From positions 62,001-126,000 of the forward strand of contig NZ_JAIQZA010000009.1 of NCBI RefSeq assembly GCF_020164485.1: 64,000 nucleotides of DNA, in the 5' to 3' direction. This document shows, piece after piece, positions 41,067 through 49,862 of the stretch. The notes under the pieces were generated by a model. The model had not been told where the DNA came from, ran no database searches, and saw only the letters and a program-made list of their open reading frames with translations. Every line of letters starts with the position of its first letter. The first letter of the stretch is position 1. The position numbers and the translations under genes are program-made. The DNA is from Salegentibacter tibetensis. GTDB lineage: Bacteria > Bacteroidota > Bacteroidia > Flavobacteriales > Flavobacteriaceae.

Positions 41067-42959
41067 ATGAGTGAAAACAAGCACTTTGTAATTGATTTCG
41101 ACAGCACATTTACCCAGGTAGAAGCCCTGGATGTTTTGGGAGAAATATCCCTGGCCAACGATCCCGACAGAAAAAAGAACCTCGATGAGGTAGAAGCCCT
41201 AACCGATAGGGGAATGAACGGAGAAATCTCTTTTAGAGAATCGTTGGTAGAGCGGATAAGGCTTTTAAAAGCGAATAAAAGTGATTTACCAAAATTAGTA
41301 GAAAATTTAAGTGAAAGGGTTTCCTCTTCATTTGTTAGAAACCGGGAATTTTTTAATGATCATCACGAAAATATCTATATCGTATCCAACGGTTTTAAGG
41401 AATTTATAGTTCCAATAGTAGAACCTTACGGCATTAAAGCCGAGAATGTTTTCGCCAATACATTTGAGTTCGATGAAAGTGGCGGAATTGTTGGTTTTGA
41501 TAAAGACAATGTGCTTTCTTCCAGTAACGGGAAAGTAGAACAACTTAAAAAACTAAAATTAAAAGGTGATGTTTATGTAATTGGCGATGGTTACAACGAT
41601 TATGAAATAAAAGCCGCGGGACTTGCCAATAAGTTTTATGCCTTTACCGAAAATGTGGAAAGGGCAAATATTCTTGAAAAGGCAGACCATATAACACCAA
41701 GTTTAGACGAATTTTTATTTGTACACAATATGAACAAAGCGATCTCTTATCCTAAAAACCGAATTAACGTGCTTCTTCTTGAAAATGTACACCAGGACGC
41801 GGTAGACATTATGAAGAAAGAAGGTTATAATGTTACTGTACATCCCGGCGCAATGGATGAAGATGAACTTTGTGAGCGTATAAAAGATGTTTCGGTAATT
41901 GGGATTCGGTCTAAAACCCATCTAACTGAAAAAGTTTTGGAAAATGCCAACCGACTAATTGCGGTGGGAGCTTTTTGTATAGGAACCAATCAGATAGATC
42001 TGCAGGCCTGTCTAAAGAAAGGAGTTGCGGTTTTTAACGCGCCTTACAGCAATACGAGATCTGTAGTTGAATTGGCTATAGGGGAGATAATCTTACTTAT
42101 GCGTAACCTACCCGACAAAATGCGCTTAATGCACGAAGGGAAATGGGAGAAATCTGCCACAAACAGCTTTGAAACCAGGGGTAAAAAACTTGGGATTATT
42201 GGCTACGGAAATATTGGTGCACAACTTTCGGTAATGGCAGAATCGGTTGGGTTTGATGTTTATTATTATGATGTTCAGGAAAAACTGCCAATGGGAAATG
42301 TTACCAAGTGCCATTCCCTAAAAGAGCTTTTAGAAACTGTAGACATTGTTACTCTTCATGTAGACGGAAGAATAGAGAACAAGAATATTATCGGCGAGAA
42401 GGAATTTGGTTATATGAAGGAAAACGTGATCTTCCTTAATTTAAGCAGGGGTCACGTAGTAGATATAAAAGCACTTAAAAAGAATATAGAATCCGGAAAA
42501 ATAATGGGGGCGGGGATAGATGTTTATCCGCAGGAACCTAAGACCAATAATGAGGAATTCATCTCTGAATTAAGAAATTTGCCAAATGTGATCTTAACAC
42601 CACATATTGGCGGCAGCACCCTGGAAGCCCAGGAAAATATAGGGAATTTCGTTCCGGGAAAAATCATAGAGTATATTAATACCGGAAGTACGACCAACTC
42701 GGTTAATTTCCCTAATCTACAACTGCCGGTGCTGCTTAATGCGCACAGGCTTATTCATATTCACGAAAACAGGCCGGGAATTTTAGCAGAGATCAACAGG
42801 ATCCTCGCCGGGCATGATATTAATATTGAAGGCCAGTATTTAAAGACCAATGAGACCATTGGTTATGTAATTACCGATATTGATAAGAAATACGATAAAA
42901 AGGTGATAAAAGACCTTAAAGGCCTAAAAGGAACGATACGTTTCAGAGTTTTATACTAG
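41067..42959 (+). CDS. Fused phosphoserine phosphatase / D-3-phosphoglycerate dehydrogenase
   Basis: 630 residues. Residues 1-215 are a SerB-like HAD-IB phosphatase: VIDFDSTFTQVEALDVL (DxDST at 10-14), VSNGFKEFIVP and GDGYNDYEIKAAG. Residues about 230-550 are a SerA-like D-2-hydroxyacid dehydrogenase: SVIGIRSKTHLT, GIIGYGNIGAQLSVMAESVG near 375 (NAD-binding), LNLSRGHVVD, AGIDVYPQEP and LTPHIGGSTLEAQ. Residues about 560-630 are an ACT domain (HENRPGILAEINRILAGHDI), likely sensing serine. The chain holds the first and last steps of serine synthesis but not the transaminase. Such fusions occur in Bacteroidota. Alternatively the HAD part has another phosphatase role. Confidence 0.9.
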   Translation: MSENKHFVIDFDSTFTQVEALDVLGEISLANDPDRKKNLDEVEALTDRGMNGEISFRESLVERIRLLKANKSDLPKLVENLSERVSSSFVRNREFFNDHHENIYIVSNGFKEFIVPIVEPYGIKAENVFANTFEFDESGGIVGFDKDNVLSSSNGKVEQLKKLKLKGDVYVIGDGYNDYEIKAAGLANKFYAFTENVERANILEKADHITPSLDEFLFVHNMNKAISYPKNRINVLLLENVHQDAVDIMKKEGYNVTVHPGAMDEDELCERIKDVSVIGIRSKTHLTEKVLENANRLIAVGAFCIGTNQIDLQACLKKGVAVFNAPYSNTRSVVELAIGEIILLMRNLPDKMRLMHEGKWEKSATNSFETRGKKLGIIGYGNIGAQLSVMAESVGFDVYYYDVQEKLPMGNVTKCHSLKELLETVDIVTLHVDGRIENKNIIGEKEFGYMKENVIFLNLSRGHVVDIKALKKNIESGKIMGAGIDVYPQEPKTNNEEFISELRNLPNVILTPHIGGSTLEAQENIGNFVPGKIIEYINTGSTTNSVNFPNLQLPVLLNAHRLIHIHENRPGILAEINRILAGHDINIEGQYLKTNETIGYVITDIDKKYDKKVIKDLKGLKGTIRFRVLY

Positions 42960-42980
42960 AATAATTTTTTCTGAAAATAT

Positions 42981-43024
42981 ATCCCGGGAGTTATTTCTTT
43001 AAAAAAGGAAAAACGTCCCGGGAT
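42981..43024. terminator. Shared terminator of serBA and the nucleotidase gene
   Basis: ATCCCGGGA / TCCCGGGAT with a 26-nt A-rich loop and T-run on the plus strand. It lies between convergent genes, 22 bp past serBA and 12 bp past the nucleotidase stop. Confidence 0.75.
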
Positions 43025-43035
43025 TTTTTTATTTC

Positions 43036-43557
43036 TTATTTCAAGATTTCTAAAACTTTCTGCCAGTTTTCGGCACGTTTGTGATTATTGAAATTTACGT
43101 TATGAAAAGCGCTAAACATAATGGTTTCCCCTTTAAAATAGTCGAGGTTTTTGAGATGGTCGTCTAACATAATATCTGTGTCTATGATACTTTTATCTCC
43201 GCAAAAAACGATGTTTTTCCAATGAATAAAAGGAAAATGCTCCTCCAGCCAGGCTCTTTTCTCAACCAAACTCTGCGGAAACTCCATTGCAGCTGAAACA
43301 ATATAAATCTCATAATTTTCCTGAAGCTTTTTTACCGCTTCTACAGCCCCATCCATAACGGGAACGGTTCTAAAAAAAATTTCGGTAGAAGCGAATTTCT
43401 TAACCATTCCTTTTTTAGGAAATGCATTTTCTTCACTTTTTCCTTTTAAATCTTGTTTGCTGAATTTTTCGCCATAATCGCGTTCATACCAGCTTATAAA
43501 ATGTGCTTCAACATCGGCTAAAACGCCGTCCATATCTATTGCGATCGATTTTTTCAT
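43036..43557 (-). CDS. 5'(3')-deoxyribonucleotidase-like HAD phosphatase
   Basis: 173 residues from the ATG at 43557 (MKKSIAIDMDGVLADVEAHF). An in-frame upstream start at 43626 would add 23 residues and begin inside a perfect hairpin (43619-43636), so it is rejected. Motif I is DMDGVLAD, motif II SAAMEF and motif IV CGDKSIIDTDIMLDD, as in NT5C-type nucleotidases. It removes phosphate from (d)NMPs, or acts on a related substrate. Single gene after the LuxR regulator; a structured 120-bp region lies in between. Confidence 0.85.
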   Translation of the reverse strand: MKKSIAIDMDGVLADVEAHFISWYERDYGEKFSKQDLKGKSEENAFPKKGMVKKFASTEIFFRTVPVMDGAVEAVKKLQENYEIYIVSAAMEFPQSLVEKRAWLEEHFPFIHWKNIVFCGDKSIIDTDIMLDDHLKNLDYFKGETIMFSAFHNVNFNNHKRAENWQKVLEILK

Positions 43558-43618
43558 AGCATAGTGTTTTTGATGTGAAGTAGCTAAAATAAGCAGTTTT
43601 ATAACCAAAGGCGTTAAT

Positions 43619-43744
43619 ATACCCACTTTTGGGTATTGCGACCTTTGTAGTTATCAGGTATTTTTACTTAGTATTATTTCGTTTAGACTAAAAGGGATGC
43701 GGCTTGGTTTAAGGTAGGGGTTAAACCAGGTAGTTTTCCCTTTT
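43619..43744. other. Structured gap between the LuxR regulator and the nucleotidase
   Basis: Three hairpins: ATACCC-ACTTTT-GGGTAT (43619-43636), TGGTTTAA / TTAAACCA (43705-43712, 43721-43728) and an outer AAAAGGGA / TCCCTTTT (43690-43697, 43737-43744) enclosing the second. The outer pair with its T-run may be a terminator for one strand. The first hairpin is 62 bp before the nucleotidase start codon and could be an operator or leader element. Confidence 0.45.
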
Positions 43745-43748
43745 TATT

Positions 43749-44420
43749 TTATATTAAATCAAAAGCGTAAGCATATTTTGTGAATTCATAAGAGCTTTTT
43801 ATACCTAGTTTTTGCTTAATATTTTTTCTATGAGTAGAAACTGTTTCTACCGAGATAAAAAGTTTTTCAGCAATTTTTACTGAACTTTCCCCCATCGCAA
43901 CCAGTTTTAAGACTTCTTTTTCTCTATCTCCTAAATTTAAAAAATGCTCCAGATTTTGATTGAAAAACATATTTTCTGCCAGTAAACGTTCGGCTTTATT
44001 TGGAATATGTTTCATTTGGTCTATGGGAATAGCGGTAGTACATGTGTGTGTGGGTATACCGTCTTTAGACTGGTGAAATATACGAACGGAACTAAGGTGC
44101 CAAACCCATTCTTTACGTTTTTTGAATTTAACCTGCTGAAAAAAGCTGAAAGTTTCTTCCGGATCCTGATTGGCAAGGAGTGCTTCCATTTTTTTTAAGA
44201 AATTGGTCATATCTTCATTATTAAAGAAACGCTTATGATAATCGGCTCCAATTTCCTGAAGTTCCTTTTGTTTAATTCCCAATTTCGACAAACCTTTTTC
44301 GCTCATATAAATTGGTGTAAAAGGTTCTAATTGATGCACTACCACCACACAGGGCATAAAATCTGCCGTTTCTTTCAATAATTCCATTTTTTCCTCCAGA
44401 ATTGCAGAATCAGTTTCCAT
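43749..44420 (-). CDS. LuxR-type transcriptional regulator with PAS-like sensor domain
   Basis: 223 residues. Residues about 15-135 fit a PAS-like fold (DFMPCVVVVHQLEPFTPIYMS, then FNNEDM and KEWVWHLSSVRIF). The C-terminal LuxR HTH is clear: LGDREKEVLKLVAMGESSVK, IAEKLFISVETVSTHRKNIK, QKLGIKSSYEF. Such PAS-LuxR proteins of Flavobacteriia are soluble regulators with unknown signals. There is no receiver domain. Upstream lies a small lipoprotein in the same direction, 150 bp away; downstream the structured gap and the nucleotidase. Confidence 0.85.
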   Translation of the reverse strand: METDSAILEEKMELLKETADFMPCVVVVHQLEPFTPIYMSEKGLSKLGIKQKELQEIGADYHKRFFNNEDMTNFLKKMEALLANQDPEETFSFFQQVKFKKRKEWVWHLSSVRIFHQSKDGIPTHTCTTAIPIDQMKHIPNKAERLLAENMFFNQNLEHFLNLGDREKEVLKLVAMGESSVKIAEKLFISVETVSTHRKNIKQKLGIKSSYEFTKYAYAFDLI

Positions 44421-44571
44421 CTTTTTTATCGTATTGGTTAGTTGCTACCTAAGATAAAAATTTCTACGTGCAATTAGATTGGTTTTAATTGATTATGTTC
44501 TTGTTTTTGAGGGATACTTAGTAGAATTCTGCTAAGCCTGTCTTAATTTAAAGTAAACGGAGGAGAGGATT

Positions 44572-44967
44572 TTAATCTAGAATAATTTCCAAAGCGCCTG
44601 AAATATAATACACATGGCAGCAATCGACACCGACTTCGTATTCTTGTTCCACCAAAAGATCTTCATCTTGAAATCCCTGAAAAAGAAGACTGATTTCTTC
44701 ATTTTTATATTGGGAAACAAAATTGTCATTAAAGATTGTGTAGAAACCATTCTCAAAATCACTAATTAGATTAAGTTGGCGATCGTTGGTAATATCGGTG
44801 ATGCTAGTGCTGTCTAATACCACGGGATTTCTTTGTGTATCAGTTATCTCAACCGTAATACTCCTAAATTCTTCGGTGCAAATTCCGCTGCATTCCCTGC
44901 TTTTCTCTTTTCCGCAGGAAAAACTGAGAGAAATAATTCCAATAAATAAAATAAATCTGGGTAGCAT
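44572..44967 (-). CDS. Small lipoprotein of unknown function
   Basis: 131 residues with a lipobox SFSC (Cys18). The mature part starts with GKEKSRECSGICTEEFRSI and includes six or so Cys-flanked beta strands: ITVEITDTQRNPVVLDST reads like a carboxypeptidase-regulatory or Ig-like beta sandwich, and VGVDCCHVYYISG closes it. No named family was recognised. Single gene; a palindrome of the CTCGATAATCGAG repeat lies 68 bp upstream of its start. Probably envelope-associated. Confidence 0.65.
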   Translation of the reverse strand: MLPRFILFIGIISLSFSCGKEKSRECSGICTEEFRSITVEITDTQRNPVVLDSTSITDITNDRQLNLISDFENGFYTIFNDNFVSQYKNEEISLLFQGFQDEDLLVEQEYEVGVDCCHVYYISGALEIILD

Positions 44968-45034
44968 GACTAAATCGTTTTCCTGTAAGATGCGGAAAAT
45001 ATCGAATGCTTGCGCTAAATATTAAAAGAATTTA

Positions 45035-45121
45035 CTCGATAATCGAGATTTATCCCGATAAATATCGGGAGCTCCAAGACCTGTCCGAATCATTCAGGCT
45101 GGCTTGCCCCGAGTTAGTTTA
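45035..45121. repeat. Dispersed CTCGATAATCGAG repeat, extended copy
   Basis: Palindrome CTCGATAATCGAG (45035-45047), then ATCCCGATAAATATCGGGA-type hairpin, then CCTGTCCGAATCATTCAGGC with GGCTTGCCCCGAG, and a TAGTTTA tail overlapping the racemase stop codon. Shares parts with copies at 37498, 47672, 53130, 56982 and 60497. Confidence 0.75.
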
Positions 45122-45805
45122 ATAATCCTTCAAAATAAATTCAGTTGCCATTTGCGCATGCAGTTTTGTGGTATCTAAGAGTGGAATTTCTGTATCCGTT
45201 TCTTTGATTAACATGGGAAGTTCTGTACAGCCTAAAATTATGGCTTCGGCGCCGCGCTCTTTAAGCAATTGCATTTGCTCTAAATAGAAATTTTTTGCTG
45301 TATCGGTAAATTTGCCTTGCGTGAGCTCTTTGGAAATAAACCGGTGGGTTTCCTCGATAAAATCTTCAGCAGGAATTAAAGTTTCAATTTGATGTTCTTC
45401 TGCTAATCTTCCCTGAAGAAATTCTCTCGTCATCGTAGGTTTGGTGCCTAAAAGTCCCAGCTTTTTAAAACCTTTCTGTTTGGCTTCCTTTGCGATTGCA
45501 TCAGCGATATGAAGTATAGGAATATTGATTTTTGCCTGCACAAAATCGAAAACCAGATGCGGCGTATTGGCGCAAATTATTATTGCTTTTGCTCCGGAAT
45601 TTTCAAGTTTTTGAGCAATTTCTAAATATGAATTTTTAATTTTTTCAGGATCGTTTTCACGCATCAACTTTACGTTTAGACTGTATAAAAGCAATGGCGG
45701 ATTTTGTTCCGAACCAATTTCTTCACCTACAAGCTCATTTAAAAGTCGGTAATATTCTATGGTAGAGTGCCAGGAGGTACCCCCAATCATTCCCAGTAAA
45801 TTCAT
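45119..45805 (-). CDS. Aspartate/glutamate racemase family protein
   Basis: 228 residues. IGGTSWHSTIEYYRLLN opens the fold; the two catalytic Cys are in IICANTPHLVFD (about residue 79) and ILGCTELPML (about 193). Racemases of this group interconvert L- and D-aspartate or glutamate without cofactor, supplying D-amino acids to the cell wall; related members have other activities (e.g. hydantoin or maleate). The family is sure, the substrate open. The stop codon lies in the tail of a dispersed repeat. The HMA-like gene is upstream in the same direction with a 21-bp gap. Confidence 0.85.
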   Translation of the reverse strand: MNLLGMIGGTSWHSTIEYYRLLNELVGEEIGSEQNPPLLLYSLNVKLMRENDPEKIKNSYLEIAQKLENSGAKAIIICANTPHLVFDFVQAKINIPILHIADAIAKEAKQKGFKKLGLLGTKPTMTREFLQGRLAEEHQIETLIPAEDFIEETHRFISKELTQGKFTDTAKNFYLEQMQLLKERGAEAIILGCTELPMLIKETDTEIPLLDTTKLHAQMATEFILKDY

Positions 45806-45826
45806 AAATTTTAGATTTTTCCTAAA

Positions 45827-46060
45827 TTATGCAATTTTAAGTTCCTGTTTGAATTCTGCTTCTTTTTCCAGTTTACGAAAGCTGCTTAGAATTCCCACAG
45901 CTTCCAATGCCGCACCTTCAGAATCATAGGTGAAGGTGATTTTAGAGGATTTAGTATCAGGTAAAATATCGTGAATATCCTCAATTTTAGAAAGTTCTTT
46001 GGTGACGTATTCAATGCAGTTTCCGCAGTTTAGTTCTTCCAGTAAAATAGTAGCTTTCAT
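45827..46060 (-). CDS. HMA-like small metal-binding protein
   Basis: 77 residues with the heavy-metal-associated ferredoxin-like pattern: ILLEELNCGNCIEYVTKELS contains the CxxC pair (Cys12, Cys15), then SKITFTYDSEGAALEAVGIL as the later strand and helix. Usual HMA proteins have GMTCxxC; here it is LNCGNC, so metal binding is likely but not proven. It may be a copper or zinc chaperone. No P-type ATPase is adjacent. Likely co-transcribed with the racemase 21 bp downstream. Confidence 0.7.
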   Translation of the reverse strand: MKATILLEELNCGNCIEYVTKELSKIEDIHDILPDTKSSKITFTYDSEGAALEAVGILSSFRKLEKEAEFKQELKIA

Positions 46061-46264
46061 AATTTCTAGTTTTTAATTTATACAAAATTAAAGTCAGGGA
46101 TTCAGAAATTCTATGAGGAAGATCAGTTTAGGGTATTTTACTTAAGGAAAACAGGACTCGTTTCTTACTTTTGCAGATTACTTTTAAGAAATGGTTAAAG
46201 GAAAGCTGACAGATTAAGTTAGGATAAAAATTTTGTTTCTTGCAGCGTTAAAATTTCAAAGAAA

Positions 46265-47647
46265 TTGCGAAAGAAAAGACAGCCCATAAAATATACTGAA
46301 GGCAGGATTTTTAGTTCCCTGGCCAACCTGGCCTGGCCTATAATCCTGGCCAATATTTTACAAACAGCCTATCAGTTAATCGATACGTTCTGGCTGGGAA
46401 GACTGGGTGCTGATGCTGTAGCTGCGGTGAGTATTAGTTTCCCCATTCTTTTTCTTATTCTCTCGCTGGGAGCGGGATTAACGCTGGCAGGAACTGTAAT
46501 TGTCTCGCAATACAAAGGCGCTGAAAATCAGGATCAGGTTAATTACAGCTCTTCACAAACCGTTTTTGTGATCTTTTTTATATCGGTTTTACTGGCTGTT
46601 GTAGGATATTTTTCTGCAGCTCCCTTAATGAAGCTCATAGGGGCAGGTCCCGAAATTCTGAGTGACTCCGTAAGCTATTTTAAAGTCTCTTCGCTGGGCT
46701 TTATTTTCCTGTTTATGTTCTACGTCTTCCAGTCGCTTATGCGCGGGATAGGGAATGTACTGCTGCCTATGTATATTGTGCTGGCCACAGTTTTACTAAA
46801 CTTAGTCTTAGACCCGCTTTTTATTTTCGGTTTTGGGCCCATTCCAGGTTTTGGAGTAGCGGGAGCCGCTGTAGCCAGTGTGATCACTCAGGGTTTGTCG
46901 GCTTTAATCGGATTAATAATTCTTTTCCGTGGAAATAAAGGTATAAAAATTAATTTGAGCAGGATGAAATTCGATTTTTCCTGGACGCGAAGTATGTTTA
47001 ATATCGGGATTCCTTCCAGTATAGAAATGTCTACCCGTGCCGGTGGGATGACGGTTATGGTAATGCTGGTAACCAGTTTTGGAAGTGAAGTTGTAGCCGC
47101 TTATGGAATTGGCAGCAGGGTTTTGAGTCTTATTGTAGTGCCCGCACTTGGTTTTGCCATAGCTACCACTACTTTGGTTGGCCAGAATATTGGAGCCGGG
47201 AAAATAAAACGGGCAGAACGAATTGGAAACTTAAGCACTAAAATTGCCTTTTTTGGTCTAACCGGAGTAGGCATGATCCTTTTCTTTTTGGCGGAACCTA
47301 TAACGGCGTTTTTTGTGCCAAACGATCCCGGGGTGATTCGGGACGGCTCTTTGTTTATAAAGATTATGGCGCCCAGTTTTGGCGTACTCGGGGTGCAGCA
47401 GGTTTTAAATGGGGTTTTTAATGGTGCAGGTTTTACAAAGGCGTCGCTGTTAATTTCGGTATTTGCGCTTTGGATTGTTAGATTTCCTACTGCCTTTGTG
47501 TTATCTAATAATACAGATCTTTCTTTTGAAGGAATTTGGTGGGCTTTCCCAATTTCTAATCTTATCGCAGCTATTGTAGCTTTTATCTATTATAAAATGG
47601 GATATTGGAAGTTGAGGACAATTCGTTACCGGCATCGCCAACTTTAA
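46265..47647 (+). CDS. MATE-family efflux transporter
   Basis: 460 residues with 12 predicted transmembrane helices. Starts with TTG at 46265 (RKKRQPIKYTEGRIFSSLA); no ATG is available nearby. Family patterns: LAWPIILANILQTAYQLIDT, FWLGRLGADAVAAVSISFP, and in the second half GIPSSIEMSTRAGGMTVMV. MATE carriers use Na+ or H+ gradients to expel cationic drugs and metabolites. A dispersed palindromic repeat lies immediately after it and an MFS gene follows in the same direction 200 bp away. Confidence 0.9.
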   Translation: MRKKRQPIKYTEGRIFSSLANLAWPIILANILQTAYQLIDTFWLGRLGADAVAAVSISFPILFLILSLGAGLTLAGTVIVSQYKGAENQDQVNYSSSQTVFVIFFISVLLAVVGYFSAAPLMKLIGAGPEILSDSVSYFKVSSLGFIFLFMFYVFQSLMRGIGNVLLPMYIVLATVLLNLVLDPLFIFGFGPIPGFGVAGAAVASVITQGLSALIGLIILFRGNKGIKINLSRMKFDFSWTRSMFNIGIPSSIEMSTRAGGMTVMVMLVTSFGSEVVAAYGIGSRVLSLIVVPALGFAIATTTLVGQNIGAGKIKRAERIGNLSTKIAFFGLTGVGMILFFLAEPITAFFVPNDPGVIRDGSLFIKIMAPSFGVLGVQQVLNGVFNGAGFTKASLLISVFALWIVRFPTAFVLSNNTDLSFEGIWWAFPISNLIAAIVAFIYYKMGYWKLRTIRYRHRQL

Positions 47648-47671
47648 TCCCTCATTGAGGGTTTATTTCCC

Positions 47672-47757
47672 CGAGGCCTGCCCGAATCATTCAGGCGGGC
47701 TTGCCTCGAAATTATAAAATAGTTTTCCAATTCATACCTCGTGGGCTTGCCCTGAGG
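47672..47757. repeat. Dispersed palindromic repeat between the MATE and MFS genes
   Basis: CGAGGCCTGCCCGAAT with ATTCAGGCGGGCTTGCCTCG forms a long hairpin; 35 bp on, CCTCGTGGGCTTGCCCTGAG forms another (47737-47757). Same word family as at 45035, 53130 and 57017. Confidence 0.75.
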
Positions 47758-47846
47758 TTCTTGATTTCTTTCAGTAAAATTTTAATTCTCGAAATTATTT
47801 TTCTGAAGAAATAAATGCGAATTTTATCCTTTTATAAGTTTTAAAA

Positions 47847-48995
47847 ATGAAAACTGAAAACCAGCAACGAATTGCACTTAGCACCTATTTCTTTCTCTCG
47901 GGTTTTTGTTTTTCTACCTGGGCGTCGCGAATTCCTAACATTAAAATGGCTTTCGATTTAAATGAAGCAGAACTGGGAAACCTGCTTATGGTTATGCCGA
48001 TAAGTTCACTTATTGGCCTCCCGGTTTCAGGCTGGTTGGTTTCTCGCTTTGAAAGCAGGTTTCCATTAATTGTATCTTTTGTTTTATTAGCAGCCTCCCT
48101 TAGTATAATCGGGATTGCCGATAGCCTCTTTTTGCTAATCACGGGAATTTTTGCTTTTGCATTTTCTATGCGAATTTTTAATATCGCTATGAATACGCAA
48201 TCCTTAACACTACAGAAAAACTTTAAAAGAAAGATTATTGGTTCTTTTCACGGGCTGTGGAGCACAGGCGGACTTTTAGGGGTTGCGTTTTCCACTTTAC
48301 TAATCAAATTTGATGTTCCTATTTACCAGCATCTACCGGCGGTTGCCATCTTTACTTTTATTTTAGCATTAATTGCTTTTAAATCTTTGCTGAAAAAAGA
48401 TCGTTCTACCCAGGGAAATAAACTGCGCTTCGGAAAACCCGATAAACCAACGATGTATCTTGGCTTTATAGTTTTTCTTGCCGCAATTACCGAAGGAGGA
48501 ATGTTCGATTGGAGTGGAGTGTATTTTAAAGAAGTGGTGAACGAAGATATTTTTACCCTGGGATATTTGATTTTTATGGTCTTTATGGCACTTTCCCGTT
48601 TCTTTTCAGATCGGATTGTGGAAAGAATAGGGATGGAAAAGAATTATATTATAAGCGCTTCCCTGGTATGTTTTGGTGTTTTGCTTATGGTTATATTCCC
48701 ATATTTCTGGCCGGCATTAATCGGGTTTTGTTTGGTAGGGATTGGAGTAGCGGCAGTCATTCCAATGACATTTCTTCTTGCGGGTTCTTCGGAAAAATAT
48801 TCCCCGGGAATGGCGATTTCCATTATTACAACTTATGCTATCGTAGGAATGCTTTTAGGCCCGCCGCTGGTTGGGTATTTAGCACATTTATTTAATCTGA
48901 AAGTATCCTTTATCCTTTTCTTTATTTCAGCATTAATGCTGATTCCTATTTCACAGCTTTTCTTTAAAAAGCAGAAAGAAAATGCTCAGCAATAA
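47847..48995 (+). CDS. MFS transporter
   Basis: 382 residues, about 12 membrane helices. Early motif FLSGFCFSTWASRIPNIK is the signature of the YbjJ/FucP-like MFS subgroup, followed by LNEAELGNLLMVMPISSLIG; the loop KDRSTQGNKLRFGKPDK splits the two halves. Substrate unknown. Only distant from the MATE gene upstream, separated by repeat DNA, so not clearly in the same operon. Confidence 0.85.
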   Translation: MKTENQQRIALSTYFFLSGFCFSTWASRIPNIKMAFDLNEAELGNLLMVMPISSLIGLPVSGWLVSRFESRFPLIVSFVLLAASLSIIGIADSLFLLITGIFAFAFSMRIFNIAMNTQSLTLQKNFKRKIIGSFHGLWSTGGLLGVAFSTLLIKFDVPIYQHLPAVAIFTFILALIAFKSLLKKDRSTQGNKLRFGKPDKPTMYLGFIVFLAAITEGGMFDWSGVYFKEVVNEDIFTLGYLIFMVFMALSRFFSDRIVERIGMEKNYIISASLVCFGVLLMVIFPYFWPALIGFCLVGIGVAAVIPMTFLLAGSSEKYSPGMAISIITTYAIVGMLLGPPLVGYLAHLFNLKVSFILFFISALMLIPISQLFFKKQKENAQQ

Positions 48996-49031
48996 GGGAG
49001 ATATATTTTAAAGAATGAATGCTTTCAATTA

Positions 49032-49625
49032 TTAATCTTTATCAGCCGGTGTGATCATAATATGTGCGCGGTGCGTTCCGGGATCCATTAACCAGGGCAT
49101 TCCGGGAACGTGAGGCTTATCGGGAAGTCCGGTTTCCTCGGTGGTAGCATAAGGCATATAAATCACGTAGCGCAGTTTTGCATCTTTCAATTCCCCGGTT
49201 TCACGGTTTAAATTCGCTTCTTTACCTGAAAGGATGTAAGTCATACTTGGTGCATCGGGCATTTTTAGTTTTCCGCTTTCTACTTCTTGCTGACGTACCG
49301 CCCGGGTTTGCATCATATCCTTGCCTTCAGCTTTTAATTCCCTTCCACGGGACATAAAGTCGTCCAGTTTTTTATTGTAACAACTCACCGAAATACCGTT
49401 CATATTTGGATCGTCCGCAATGCAAACCAGGTTGTTAGTGCCTTCTTTCAGTAAAACAACTTTGCCTTCCCGGTCATAGCCGTAAACGCTCACGGCATTT
49501 CTGTCTTCTTCAGGCGCGGCCATACTGGCCATTTTTATCTGGATTTCTTCAGAAATATATTCTTCCTGGGCTATTCCGTGAAAACCGAAAGCCAGGATTA
49601 CAATGGTGGAAAGTAAATTTTTCAT
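49032..49625 (-). CDS. Exported protein of unknown function
   Basis: 197 residues with a cleavable signal peptide (MKNLLSTIVILAFGFHGIAQ). The mature part has no family recognised by me; blocks such as GTNNLVCIADDPNMNGISVS, DDFMSRGRELKAEGKD and PWLMDPGTHRAHIMITP occur. The end with HAHIMI-like pattern might bind a ligand or metal. Single gene converging on the MFS gene (36 bp between stops), with a REP-like repeat upstream. Confidence 0.65.
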   Translation of the reverse strand: MKNLLSTIVILAFGFHGIAQEEYISEEIQIKMASMAAPEEDRNAVSVYGYDREGKVVLLKEGTNNLVCIADDPNMNGISVSCYNKKLDDFMSRGRELKAEGKDMMQTRAVRQQEVESGKLKMPDAPSMTYILSGKEANLNRETGELKDAKLRYVIYMPYATTEETGLPDKPHVPGMPWLMDPGTHRAHIMITPADKD

Positions 49626-49682
49626 TTTAAACTGATTTTAATTTATAATGCTTGTAGTATAATCTAGTGATAATATTGGAGA

Positions 49683-49789
49683 ACGTCATGCTGAACATGT
49701 TTCAGCATCTAACTTGAAAAGTATTAATCTTATCTTAGACCCCCGATAAAAATCGGGGCAGGCTCTGAAACCGGTTCAGGGTGACGATT
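49683..49789. repeat. REP-like inverted repeat (ACGTCATGCTGAAC type)
   Basis: CGTCATGCTGAACATGTTTC at the left is mirrored by GAAACCGGTTCAGGGTGACG at the right. A perfect hairpin CCCCGAT-AAAA-ATCGGGG lies at 49741-49758. The left word is related to TCGTCAAGCTGAACTTGTTTC at 6990. It fills most of the gap between the exported protein and the ABC permease gene. Confidence 0.7.
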
Positions 49790-49862
49790 CAACTAAATTG
49801 TAAAAGCTAATAACTACTCTTAATTCCATCCTTCATTATCCATTCATCTAAAGTTACATATT

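Noticed and set aside
43558-43626. N-terminal extension of the nucleotidase
   Set aside because: The extension begins inside a perfect hairpin, and the HAD fold starts at the internal Met of MKKSIAIDMDG.
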